Shown here: positions 45,730 through 57,498 of the stretch, piece by piece
Position numbering within the stretch: position 1 is the first letter of the stretch
Layout of the letters: every line of letters begins with the position of its first letter
Origin: Rhizophagus irregularis
Lineage: Eukaryota > Glomeromycota > Glomeromycetes > Glomerales > Glomeraceae
Direction: 5' to 3'
Assembly: GCF_026210795.1 (NCBI RefSeq)
Contig: NC_089437.1
Span: 248,001 to 312,000 of the forward strand
DNA length: 64,000 nt
Notes under the pieces: model-generated
What the model saw: only the letters and a program-made list of their open reading frames with translations
What the model was told of the DNA's origin: nothing
The model's database searches: none
Position numbers and translations under genes: made by a program

Positions 45730-46195
45730 AAATAATAAAATTGAAAACATATTTTTGTGATAATTATACATATACTTTTTCAAAATATAAAAGTATATTT
45801 ACTTTTAAATTTAATAATTTCCATTTATAATTATCAATCTTATTATTAACCGAATGAGGAAATGGTTCGGGTAGCTTAGATAACGCGACAAGCCTTGCCA
45901 TCTGTTCAGGCGTCAGTCTAAAAAAAAAATAAAAAAAAATAATTGTCTAATCCAATTTAAAGTAACCTCAAAAAAATTTTTTTTCAATTAAAAAAAAAAT
46001 TACTTTATATAAATTATAAATAATTACTTCTATTAAATTTCCGATATTATAAACTAAAATTTTCCAATTTTTCATTTTTTGCAGTATCCGCAACAACTTG
46101 ATCGCGACATCCTGATTTTGGATCAGAAAGTGTTTCTTTCGTTCGTATACTGTATTTTCTCGAGAGAAACCTATTTTATAAAAATATTATTATAT
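45730..46195 (-). pseudogene. Gene truncated by the 1.6-kb TIR element
   Basis: On the minus strand an exon near 46,080-46,185 reads ENTVYERKKHFLIQNQDVAI, then KLLRILQK (alternative frames exist). A second exon after a TTTTTTTTTAG acceptor (45,921 downward) reads LTPEQMARLVALSKLPEPFP with HSVNNK and runs toward 45,730, where the TIR element begins. No coding continuation was found beyond the element at 44,126. The family is not recognised; LTPEQMARLVALSKLPEPFP looks like genuine, conserved-type coding sequence with higher GC than its surroundings. Confidence 0.4.
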
Positions 46196-47130
46196 TGCAA
46201 TGTACAGGTTAGATATAAATGATCACCCTCTGCAATGGATCCCAGATACATCAAGTTCAGCACAAGCAGGTTGTAAGTCAACTTCCAATCAACGATTTAA
46301 CCAAACATAATTGATTAAATATGAAATGTAGGGTTTCGATCCTTTATCCGGATTAAAATCCGGATAAAAATCCGGATTAAAATTTTTTACAGCTGATTTC
46401 ATAATATACAGGACACCTAGTCACATACCGACGGTACGGACGAAATATTCGAAATTATATTACATATGGCCAGCAACCTTAGAATTAACTACAAATCCAA
46501 TACTCCTACCTATTAACAACTGGTTGTGCGACTAAAATACGGTTGGTACAACGGTACAACTTCCTATTTTAGTACTGATTAGTAAAAAAGGCCGTGCTTA
46601 TTTTTAATCATTTACATTGAACAAGTGCGTTGCACATGTTACACGATCGTCTATTATGGGTTTCTATAACCAAACTTTTTTTAAAAAAAGGACTCTTAGT
46701 ATTTATTTTTTACTAAATTCGATTTTACTTTGAGAACAAAGGTTTAAGTTTTAATAAAAACAATAGAAATATTAATAATAATGACTTATTTAGATTTGTA
46801 ACATACTTTTACTGTAATTTTTTTCAAAAATGCATTCAATAAGAAAAAAGAATTCATCGACACATTGAGTACGTAATTATAGAAACCCATAAATAGAATA
46901 ATATGGCTGATTGACGTAATTCACATTGTAACTAAACCTTAAATAGTATTTAATATATAATTGAATTTGATAACGCAGTCAGTTGAAATTCAAGATATAT
47001 ATATATATGCAACCGTTTACCGTACGCCTAACGGTCACTTTTTTTTTTAAAAAAAAAATCAAAACTTTTTAATTACATTTTAAAAACCTTTCACTTCGCT
47101 AAAAGTTTTCAATTTTTTTAAAATTTCAAA
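46196..47130. other. Spacer left of the F-box gene
   Basis: A short forward frame at 46,200-46,308 (MYRLDINDHPLQWIPDTSS) ends at a GTAAGT-like site and may be a first exon of something lost. At 46,330-46,370 atccgga motifs repeat three times, the signature of the hAT-like MITEs at 57.5 and 63.4 kb. An ATATATATATAT run at 46,996-47,008 probably serves as TATA region for the F-box gene. Confidence 0.4.
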
Positions 47131-48585
47131 ATGTCTCAACTTTCTGCTGATTGCCTTTTCGAAATTTTTGAATATTTGGCAAATGATAAAAGAAGTTTAT
47201 ATTCTTGCTTATTAGTAAATAAACTCTGGTGTAACATATCTGTAAGAATTTTATGGAGAGATAGTACAAACTATAGTCCTCGAACGTTTATAACTTTAAT
47301 AAAATGTCTTCCAAACGAATCAAAAAAAATTATATCCAAGAATATAATTATTCATCCATTTCCAATTTCAAACCCTATGTTTAATTACGCATCATTTTGT
47401 AAATTTCTATCAATTTATGAAATTCAACTCAAATTTAAATTCCTCGTTCGTTCACCAGAATATTTCATTAGAGATTATATAATTTTGATTGAAATATTAA
47501 AATTATTTATGAAACAAATTTCTTCTTTAAAAAAATTAGATATTCAATTGCATAAAAATCTTCCAAATACAAATTTTACTTCATTCCCTGGAGCAGAAAA
47601 TTGTTTAAAATATATCACAGAATTACAACTTTTTTCTTATATTAATTCCGAATTTTTTTATAATTTATCACAATATTGTCATAATATAAAATCACTTATT
47701 ATAGAATTTTGTGATAATATTATTTCGGATGGTTTAAAAGATTTTTTATTTTCTATTCAAAAAAATTTAAAATATTTTTATATTATACAATCTGATAAAA
47801 GTCCTGACCTGACAGATTTGATTTCTTCATTTACAACAAAACTTTATAATACTGTAAACAAATTTTATTATAGTACTTTTAATGTTTCATTCTCATTTAT
47901 CAATAATTTTACCAATTTACAATTACTCGAAATAGAACATTTTGATACAACAGATGTTTTTGAAAAATTAGCATATTTTATTTTTCCTTATTTAAAAATT
48001 TTAAGAATTGATATTTATACAATTAATACTAAATTAGCAATCAAATTTTTAGAAAATAATGGAAAGAACTTGGAAGAATTTACTTTTTGTGAAATGACAG
48101 GTGAAAGCGATAATTTATTAAATTTAGCGATAGCAAAGTTTTGTGTTAATCTTAAAATTCTTTCTACTGGGTTCAAAAATAATGAATTGGAGTCATTGAA
48201 AACTGTTTTAAACGCTTGCAAACATTTAGAATTTATTAAACTTTGGATTGGAGAAGTCGATTTACTAAACGAGAAGATAGCATTGGAATTGGTTACAAAT
48301 TACTCTCCTAAAAATTTGAATAGAATAGAATTATTATATCGACATCAGTCTTATACGGAAAAATTACATCCAGAAGTGTTAGATTCATTTTTTATAAGTT
48401 GGACCAAACGTTTACCATACTTTCCGATCAATATAATTATTAAAAGACTTGATGTTACTGAAAGCTTAGATACTAATGAAGAAAATATGAATATAATTAA
48501 CAAATATATTAAATTAAATGTTATTAAGAAATTTATAATTTTAACAGAAATGGGTGGGTTTTATTTGGAGAATGTCATCAGGTAA
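47131..48585 (+). CDS. F-box protein, 484 aa, single exon
   Basis: ATG at 47,131 after an A/T-rich leader (aaaatttcaaaATG). The F-box covers residues 4-45 (LSADCLFEIFEYLANDKRSL, YSCLLVNKLWCNISVRILWR), the Skp1-binding helix set. The rest is an alpha/beta pattern of irregular leucine-rich repeats (for example CHNIKSLIIEFCDNIISDGL, NLQLLEIEHF, YLKILRIDIY, HLEFIKLWIG). In the family such proteins are substrate receptors of SCF ubiquitin ligases; here that role is inferred from the F-box. The length is usual for the expanded fungal family, and no stop or frameshift interrupts it. The C-terminus ends ENVIR. Confidence 0.92.
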   Translation: MSQLSADCLFEIFEYLANDKRSLYSCLLVNKLWCNISVRILWRDSTNYSPRTFITLIKCLPNESKKIISKNIIIHPFPISNPMFNYASFCKFLSIYEIQLKFKFLVRSPEYFIRDYIILIEILKLFMKQISSLKKLDIQLHKNLPNTNFTSFPGAENCLKYITELQLFSYINSEFFYNLSQYCHNIKSLIIEFCDNIISDGLKDFLFSIQKNLKYFYIIQSDKSPDLTDLISSFTTKLYNTVNKFYYSTFNVSFSFINNFTNLQLLEIEHFDTTDVFEKLAYFIFPYLKILRIDIYTINTKLAIKFLENNGKNLEEFTFCEMTGESDNLLNLAIAKFCVNLKILSTGFKNNELESLKTVLNACKHLEFIKLWIGEVDLLNEKIALELVTNYSPKNLNRIELLYRHQSYTEKLHPEVLDSFFISWTKRLPYFPINIIIKRLDVTESLDTNEENMNIINKYIKLNVIKKFIILTEMGGFYLENVIR

Positions 48586-50700
48586 ATTTACGCGGAAATT
48601 TACCGATTTCATTTCCGACGATATACAGTATGCTAGTATGCTAATTTGTGTTGATTTGCGATGTGAATCTTAACATTAAAGAGAGAAATAATTTTTTTTT
48701 TATTATTTACATATAAATTACGATATAATTCTTTCATTTTCTTTACATAGATATTTTATAGTTTATTTATTTTATATATATTTATATTCTTTATAAATAA
48801 AATATATGACATTGTACGCTTTATTGATTTTTATAACATAATATTAGTTTTCGTTATTTTGTATTTTCGCGTACTGTAGAAAGTGATATTGTTATAATTA
48901 AATTGATACACCGATCATAGATATTCAAATACAAAGAAATTTATTAGAAAAAGAGATGAAAATTCTCTATATAAATGTCCTTCGATAAATATCACGAAGG
49001 ATATTTGACCTTTTTCTTACAAATACCTAAAAAATCGTCCCTTGTAAATATAAATCAGTTATCATTTAACTTCCAATAAAGCATACACTGTTTCTACATA
49101 AATTTCGTATTTCCTAGTGTTGATATTATTATTATGAATTCGATGATAAATTATTTTTGTTATAAAAATAAAAAATTTGAAGAAATATTGTAATTATATC
49201 TTTAAAAAAGAAATGTTGAACAAAATTTAATGACAAACGAAAAAAAAAGAATGAACATAATGTAAGTATTCTTCCGAAAATCAGTATCACCTTTATCACC
49301 TTTTGCGCACAATGCTGGCCCAAAGTCATCATAATGTTGCCCAAAATCTACATTTATATTTCAAAAGGTTCAACCTCGAATACATTCTTGTTACTGATAT
49401 TTTTGTCGCAGTAAAAGATTTTAAAAATTTCCCATTATTGACTAATATCTATAGGATCTAATAATTGTAGTAATAATTAAAGATTGGCGCATTGAACGAA
49501 TAGACTAAAAATTTGTAATTACTGTCATGTTGATTCAACTCGCTGATTATATTAGATAATTGATTAAATAAACTTATATCATGTATATATAGGCCATTCT
49601 CAAGCATCTCTTTCAATTTGATCAGATAGCGATGTCATTGTGCTCAAGTATTAACGAAATTATAAGCTTAAGCACGCCTTTTTGACATAAATTTTAAACA
49701 ACGGACAATGATAACTCAAGTAAAAGTTTGCATATTTTTATCAAATCTCTAATATTTATTTGCATTAAAAGTAAAATAATAATTTTTCTATGTGGAAAAA
49801 AAAAATCTTGCTAAGAATTGTTCTTTAACTAATGATATAAAGATAAAAAAAATTATAGAAATGATTGGATGGACAATACACTCACGTGCATAAATATTTG
49901 TATAATAAGCGTACGTGAGATTTCAAAAAATTCATAAATTTTGGCAACCTAATATTTAAACCAAACAAAATTATGCTTAAGAATCTAAATAAAATTAGAA
50001 TTAATATTAGTTATTCATTTTTGTAATATATTTTTCAAAAAAAAATTGTAATTTATGATTCAAATCAAATGAAATTATACCAAAATAAAGCTCTTATTAA
50101 GGTGATTCTAACGATATTAAAATAAAAATTATTCTTGATAAAGTTAAAAAGGTCACACGCTCTTCACCTATTATCCCAAATATTTTACCCAACTATAATA
50201 AAATAAATAATGATAAAATATTAGTATCACTTAAAACTCTTCAAATACTATATGTTATAATAAACAAATAAAATCATACCAAATTTTGCTTAAAATACTA
50301 AGCTTTTAGAATTTTTATTTCAACACATGCTAAAAACAGTAAAATAATAACTTATTATATTTATTGTTATATTGATTAATATACAAATAACATGAATATC
50401 ATAAACACATCGTAACGTTAAAAACCCATCGAACTTCACGTAAGTAAAAAGTAAACTCAAAAGTAAACTCAAAGTAAACTTTAAGGAGGATTAAGGAGGA
50501 GTCTTTAAGGGTAAAGATTCCATTTTTTTTTATCAGTCCGCACATGTAACGCAATTGAAATTAGGGGGCTGTGAAACAAATATCACGTTTTTCAAAATTA
50601 AAATATTAAATCCATGATTTAGGCCGATTCTGCAGATCGGTGGATATGACTAACGTAAATTAAAGTACAAAAAAATTGTGGTCGCACCACATGAATAATT
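48586..50700. other. AT-rich intergenic stretch
   Basis: The F-box 3' flank is followed by 2 kb without a supported gene. A short direct repeat aaaagtaaactc/aaagtaaactt occurs at 50,445-50,485. The minus-strand frame at 49,132-49,344 is low-complexity and unsupported. Confidence 0.45.
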
Positions 50701-50941
50701 AGGGATGCCAACGGTCGGTTATGGTCGGTTATAATAGGTTATAGAAATTTAAACGGTCAGTTATGATTGGTTAAAAATTGGTTAAACGGTCGGTTAAACG
50801 GATGATTATACCATTTTACTTAAATAATTGGTTAAGTGGTCGGTCAAATGGTTAAAAATGGTCAGTCAAATGTTATATGGTTGGTCAAACGGTCGGTTAA
50901 ATGGAGGTTAAACGGTTATGATCATAACCGTTGCCATCCCT
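50701..50941. mobile_element. MITE-like element built of ggtcggttaa repeats
   Basis: Inverted ends agggatgccaacggt and accgttgccatccct. Between them ggtcggttaaacgg-type motifs recur about ten times. No clear target duplication. Related ggttaa repeats lie at 36,700-36,770. Confidence 0.6.
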
Positions 50942-51323
50942 TGACATGATCGTTCACTCCATGATAAACCATAACAGCCTTCTCATTATTCGCATCCTTC
51001 GTAATGTAATACCTGATTTATGGTCACAACTAAAAAATGTGGTTAAAAATACAATTCAATAATCTTTACACCATGTTTAATTTATTCGATCGTATTCATC
51101 AATACTTTACATCATGTTTTAATAATAAAATATCTATCGTATAAATATAATTTATCAAAAATTAATAGCCTTATACCATGCATGTTTTAATTTTTATTGT
51201 CCGGAGATATTCTAGTTATTATTCCGAATGTGCAAAATTTGTTTGTCATACATGCAATGCTTGTACTTATGATTATGATCAACATTTTTTGCGCATAATG
51301 CATTTTGCATAAATATTATTACC

Positions 51324-51493
51324 ATATGGGAGGCGGTCAGTAGAAAAGGGGGAAATTCAAAAATTTTAAGATTTTTGGTTATTAAGCTAATTTTGTTCCC
51401 ATGATCATGATTGGCAAAGTAAACTGATAAAAAAAATTTTGACTAAAATTTGGATTTCCCCCTTTTCTACTGACCACCTCCCATATATATAAA
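51324..51493. mobile_element. MITE (~170 bp) upstream of the kinase gene
   Basis: Inverted arms of about 40 bp: gggaggcggtcagtagaaaa at the left and ttttctactgaccacctccc at the right. The inverted kinase copy has the uninterrupted site (tattattacctatactaa near 35,850), which proves insertion after the two copies separated. The flanking duplication is short, probably tacc. Confidence 0.8.
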
Positions 51494-51567
51494 TACCTAT
51501 ACTAATAAAGGCGTTTAATAAGATTATTATCTTTTCTAGTCAGAGAGAATTTTAATATTATATAGGA

Positions 51568-54500
51568 ATGGCTCTCAATAATGATAAAGGTAATAACATA
51601 TGTATGGTATAAATATTTAATACAATTAGAATTCTAATATTTTTAAACAAATTTATAATATAATAAAACTAGTTTCTAGTAATATTGAATTTGAAGGAAG
51701 CAGCACTAAAGAATTTGAAGGAAGTGGCTCTGAGGAATTCAAAGGAAGTGACTCTGAAAAATTTGAAGAAAGTAGTATCAAGGAATATAAAGGTATATTA
51801 AACATGCTAAAATATTAAAATATTATTTTTAAATAGTACTATCTATAATTATACCTTACATAAGATATAAACATAATTTAAACTAACTATTATATAAAAA
51901 TAATATTAAATAATTTAGCTCGTAAGTTAGTAGATTATTTTATAATTGAATAATAATAAAATTACTTATCATTTTTATTACATTTATGTAATTAAATAAT
52001 TTTATTTGATGATTAATATAATACTATAGTCAGTAAGTTATTAGTTATTTAAATCTTTATTTCTTTACTTTATTTATTTTACATAATATTTAAATAACTA
52101 AATTCTTTAATTAATTAATTATTTAATAATTAATTGTATTACAGATGGTAAGTTATAAGATCATATTTATTTATTTAATATTTTATATAACTCAACTAAT
52201 TATATTCTTAATTTAAATAACTAGATTGTAAGTGATATATTTAATTTACAGTAAATACTTTTGTATAATACTTATATTTAACTAATAATTAATTAATAAT
52301 ATTAGGGTGTAAGTTATAGTAAATATCTATATTTTTATTACTTATATAATTTAAAGCTAACAAATTCTTTATCTAAAAATTATTTTTTAGTTAGTAAGTT
52401 ATAAGTAATTCTATTATTACTTATTTATATAATATTTACATATAATTTAAACTAACTAAATTCTTTATTTAAAAAAATTATAAAAATAATGTAGTTCGTA
52501 AGTTATTTATTTAATTCTATTATTACTTATTTACATATAATTTAAACTAACTGAATTCTTTATTTAAAAAATTATAAATATAATATAGTTCGTAAGTTAT
52601 TTATTTAATTTTATTATTACTTATTTATATAATATTTTACATATAATTTAAACTAACTAAATTCTTTATTTAACAAATTATTAAATAATAGAATGTAAGT
52701 TATTTGTTTAATTCTATTATTACTTATTTCATATAATTTAAACTAACTAAATTCTTTATTTTAAAAAATTATTTAATAATATAAATATAGTTCGTAAGTT
52801 ATTTATTTAATTCTATTATTACTTATTTCTATAACATTTACATATAATTTGAACTAACTAAATTCTAAATTCTTTATTTAAATAGATGGTAAGTTATAAG
52901 TTATTTATTTAATTATTTTATTACTTATTTATATAATATTTACATATAATTTTAACCAAATAATTCTTTATTTAAATAATATAGAGTGTAAGTTATTTAT
53001 TTAATTCTATTATTACTTATTTAAATAATAATTACATATAATTTAAACTAACTAAATTCTTTATTTTAAAAAATTATTTAATAATATAGGGAGTAAGTTA
53101 TTTATTTAATTTTATTAATATGATATATTCATATAATTTAATTCTTTATTTAAAAAATTACTAAATTTTTTATTTAACAAATTATGAAATAATATAGAGT
53201 GTAAGTTACTTATTTATTTAATTCTATTATTACTTATTTATATAATATTTACATATATAATTTAAACTAAATAAATTCTTTATTTAAATAGATCGTAAGT
53301 TATAAGTTATTTATTTAATTCTATTATTACTTATTTATATAATATTACATATAATTTATTAAACTAATTAAATTCTTTATTCAAAAAATTATTTAATAAT
53401 GTAGCAAGTAAGTTATTTATTATTACTTATTTATATAATAATTGCATATAATTTAAACTAACTAAATATCCAAAAAATTTTTTAACAATATAGAGCGTAA
53501 GTTATTTATTTAATTCTATTGTTACTTATTTTATATAATATTTATATATAATTAAACTAACTAAATTCTTTATTTGAAAAATTATTTTGTAATTTCTTTT
53601 AGGTGGTAATTATAAGTTATTTTTTAATTCTATTATTTATTTATTATATAATATTTACATATAATTTGAACTAACTAAATTCTTTATTTAAATAGATCGT
53701 AAGTTATAAGTTATTTATTTAATTCTATTATTACTTATTTATATAATATTTACATATAAATTGAACTAAATAAATTCTTTATTTTAAAATTATTTAATAA
53801 TATAGGGAGTAAGTTATTTATTTAATTCTATTATTACTTATTGTTATAATATTTACATATAATTTGAACTAAATTAATTCTTTATTTTAAAATTATTTAA
53901 TAATATAGAGAGTAAGTTATTTTATTTAATTCTATTATTACTTATTGTTATAATATTTACGTATAATTTAAATTAACCAATTTCTTTATTTAAAAAATTA
54001 TTTTGTAGATGGTTAGTTATTTATTTAATTCTATTATTACTTATTTGTATAATATTTACAAACTAATTTCTTTATTTAAAAAATTATTTTGTAGATGGTT
54101 AGTTATTTATTTAATTCTATTATTACTTATTGTTATAATATTTACATATAATTTAAACTAACTAATTTCTTTATTTAAAAAATTATTAAATAATATAGGA
54201 TGTAAGTTATTTATTTAATTCTATTATCACTTATTGTTATAATATTTACATATAATTTAAATTAACTAATTTCTTTATTTAAAAAATTATTTTGTAGATG
54301 GTTAGTTATTTATTATTTATTTAATTCTATTATTACTACTTATTGTTATAATATTTACATATAATTTAAACTAACTAATTTCTTTATTTAAAAAAATATT
54401 TTGTAGATGGTTAGTTATTTATTATTTCTATTATTACTTATTGTTATAATATTTACATATAATTTAAATTAACTAATTTCTTTATTTGAAAAATAAATAA

Positions 54501-56279
54501 TATAGGGTGTAAGTTATTTATTTAATTCTATCATTTACTTATTGTTATAATATTTACATATAACTTAAACTAACTAATTTCTTTATTTATTTAATAGATT
54601 GTAAGTTATTTATTTAATTCTATTATTACTTATTTATATAATATTTACATATAATTTAAACTAACTAAACTAACTAAATTCTTTATTTAAATAGATCGTA
54701 AGTTATAAGTCATTTATTTAGTTCCATTATTACTTATTTATATAGTATTGAATATAATTTAAACTACTAATTAAAATCTTTATTTATAAAAATTATTTAA
54801 TAATATATAGCTTGTAAGTTATTTGTTATTTCTATTGTTATATATTTTATAAATATTTAATTTAATTCTTTCATATAAAATTACTGTTACTTTAGTTGGC
54901 AAGTTGTGAAATATGAGTTATTATTATATATATTTATATAAAAACTAAGATATATATTATATTAAATTTCTATTTAAATTTTAGTGTAAGTATTGATTTT
55001 AATCTTGAATTTTAATGCAATTTTTAATAAAAACTTCCATAATAATTTTAATTATTTAAATATATAGATTTGGAAAAAGTGGAAATACAATTATGGATAA
55101 TTTTATTTGGGAAAAAAATTTAAAATGGATTCCTTATGATAAATTTAGAAATATTGAATATCTTGATAAAGGAGGATTTGGTACTATATACAAAGCTATT
55201 TGGTTCTATGGTAATAAAGATAATAAAGTAATCCTTAAATGTAATAATAATTTAAGTGAAAATTTAAATGAATTTTTAAATGAAGTATGAAAATATATTA
55301 TTATTTTTTTAATTTAAATTATAATTTAATTCACTTATATTAATATATTGTTATTTTATAGTGGAAATATCATGAAAGTTGTTTAGATTCATATGATATT
55401 ATTTATTTTTATGGTTTTACAAAAGATCCAGATACTTTGAAATATATGGTGGTAATGGATTATGCAAACAAAGGTAATTTAAGAGGAAACTTAACAAGAA
55501 TAATCAAAAGAGATTGGAATCAAAAATTGTATATGTTATTTGAAATTATTTATGGACTTAATGGCATACATAGCCGAGATCTTATTCATTGTGATTTTCA
55601 TGATGGTAATATTTTAAATCATAATGAGAATAAAATTTATATTAGTGATTTAGGATTATGTAAACCTGTAAAATCATATTTGAAAAAATATGATATTTGT
55701 GGTGTTATACCATTTATGGCACCTGAAATTTTAAGAGGCAAATCTTATACTCCAGCTAGTGATATATATAGTTTTTCTATGATTATGTGGGAATTTTCAT
55801 CTGGAGTACCACCATTTAATGATAGAGAGCATGATATTCAACTTAGTTTAAGTATTTGTAAAGGTGAACGTCCTGAAATTATTGAAAATACTCCACAATG
55901 TTATGTAGATTTGATGAAAAAATGTTGGAATGAAGATTCATCAAAAAGACCATCATCTAAAGAAGTGTTGGATATTATTGGTAAATGGATTTTTCGTCCA
56001 GATGAAGTGAAAGTTGAAGATATTAATGAAGAATTAAAATGCAATATTATGGAATTTATAAATGCACCAATTGGGCATAACAATAGTCTTACTACTAAAT
56101 CTCATCCACAGGCATGTTATACAAGTCGCTTACTTGATTTTACTAGTAAACAATTGAATGAAATTCTTGAAAGTGAAGTTTCACAAGCAAGTGTAAAAGT
56201 AAATGAAATGCTAGTAAGTAAAGATTTGGATGATTATATAGTTAATTTTAAGTCATTAGGTATGCAATATAGTATATAA
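51568..56279 (+). CDS. Protein kinase with array of 3-nt microexons (456 aa, 36 exons)
   Basis: Exon 1 51568-51589 (MALNNDK); exon 2 51673-51792 (acidic Ser/Glu repeats EFEGSSTKEFEGSGSEEF); 31 exons of 3 nt and one of 1 nt (listed under 51793-55067); then 55068-55284 and 55362-56279. Total 1371 nt, in frame. The microexon-encoded stretch runs ALNDWFILQF to YYPFVFGKSGN with no stop. Kinase domain from about residue 105: glycine loop LDKGGFGTIY (111-120), VILK (K136), HCDFHDGN (D229, N234; HCD replaces HRD), DLG (247-249, for DFG) and MAPEIL. Catalytic Lys, both Asp and Asn are present, so it may be active. It is close to the large Rhizophagus kinase expansion, where sequences just before the kinase end in SGN-xx-D-x-FI, as here; this supports the final junction. 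If microexons are skipped, the shorter start at 55,093 is the alternative. Confidence 0.75.
51793..55067 (+). repeat. Tandem array of ~33 introns separated by 3-nt microexons
   Basis: Each unit of 80-116 bp has a GTAAGTTA donor, an AACTAACTAAATTC branch-like site, an A/T tract and an acceptor AATATAG. Microexons: 51919 CTC, 52030 TCA, 52145 ATG, 52225 ATT, 52306 GGT, 52391 TTA, 52495 TTC, 52589 TTC, 52692 AAT, 52791 TTC, 52886 ATG, 52985 AGT, 53090 GGA, 53198 AGT, 53292 ATC, 53405 CAA, 53494 AGC, 53603 GTG, 53696 ATC, 53806 GGA, 53909 AGA, 54009 ATG, 54095 ATG, 54199 GAT, 54298 ATG, 54407 ATG, 54506 GGT, 54598 ATT, 54695 ATC, 54811 CTT, 54896 TTG (GC donor), 54985 T (1 nt). Exon 2 ends in phase 1; the triplets keep phase 1; the single T shifts to phase 2, exactly what the next exon needs. 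Four donors are GTTAGT and one GTAATT. Splicing itself is not shown by DNA alone. Confidence 0.85.
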
Positions 56280-57498
56280 AAAGGATTGATTTTGCAAATT
56301 ATTTATGTGAATTAATTTTATTTATTCAATTATTTAGATATTAAACAGATGAAAAATAACGTGTTTTTATAAGAATTTATAGTTTTTTGAGTCAAACAAT
56401 TAACAGAAATTGTTTAGATTTATTTAAACACTAAGGTTAGAGTAGTAAAATATTTGCAAGATTAATTTAAAATTTTAAATAATTCCTTTTTTCATAGCAT
56501 AGTATCTTTTATATTCTCTTTTTATTTACTTAGAATTATTTAAACACTAAGACTAGAGTAGTAAATATTTTACAAGTTTCTTAGTTTGTAATTTAAATAA
56601 ATCTTTTTTTTTAACTTTTCCGATTATTAAATATAAATTATCAAAATAATAATATAAGTATATAAACCATTTCCAATGCATAAATTAAAAATAAATAATA
56701 TAAAATTTTTTATACTCATTTCATTGGCTAATTGATTTAATTTATATTGTTGAGTGTTGACTTTATTTTTAGTATTATTTTAACGTTCACCAGAGGTGAA
56801 ATTCACCTGTGGTGATTTTTACTGTATCATGTAATTTATAATTATTATATTAAAATTTAAATTTTTTCATTTTGAAAAAAGTAAAAAAAAAACAAAAAAA
56901 TATTAAAAATTATTTACAATTTTTAACATGGCATTGTATAATTAAAAATATAATAAAAGTACAAATATAAATGAACAAAATTGTGTAGAATTGACTTCTC
57001 TTTCTATTTTCTAATAAATATGTTACATTAATGTTAACATTAACATTAACATAAGATGAATTATTTTATTACAATTATTAAGTAAAAAATAATCAAATTT
57101 CATTAGAAGTAAATATACTATTGAATTACACTTTTTATATCTATGTATGGAATGCATGTGAGTCTTCAACTGCACATGGTTTTGCATGGGCTGCACATGG
57201 GATTTTTTTACTGCACATGGGTTTTTTATAAAAAATCTTATCTGAAATTAGAATCTTTATTTTCTTTTCAAATCTCCCTAAATTCAAAACTTTCCACCCA
57301 TTAGGGTTTTCAACCCTTAATAGAATGCATTGCAACATTGCATTATTTCACATTGCTCTAATTAAGTAATAAATAACAGCAGTGTTTTGAAGTGATATGA
57401 AATGATACAAATGATCTAAATAATATGTCATATATCATCATGTCATTTTGTAGAGCAAATGACAGATAATATTTGTGCTGGGATTTGGCTGCGCCCAA
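56280..57498. other. Intergenic stretch with short repeats
   Basis: cactaaggttagagtagtaaa is repeated in part at about 56,430 and 56,550. A palindrome-like tcaccagaggtgaaattcacctgtggtga sits near 56,788 (hairpin). ctgcacatgg recurs three times at 57,170-57,220. No gene. Confidence 0.4.

Noticed and set aside
45155-45783. Phe-rich frames of 67-137 aa on the minus strand
   Set aside because: They fall inside the purine-rich arrays of the 1.6-kb TIR element; composition artefact.
51793-55067. Simple AT-rich satellite without function
   Set aside because: A plain satellite would not be expected to keep intact donor, branch-like and acceptor sites with exactly 3 nt between successive introns, a compensating 1-nt exon, and a conserved copy elsewhere. 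RNA evidence is still required.
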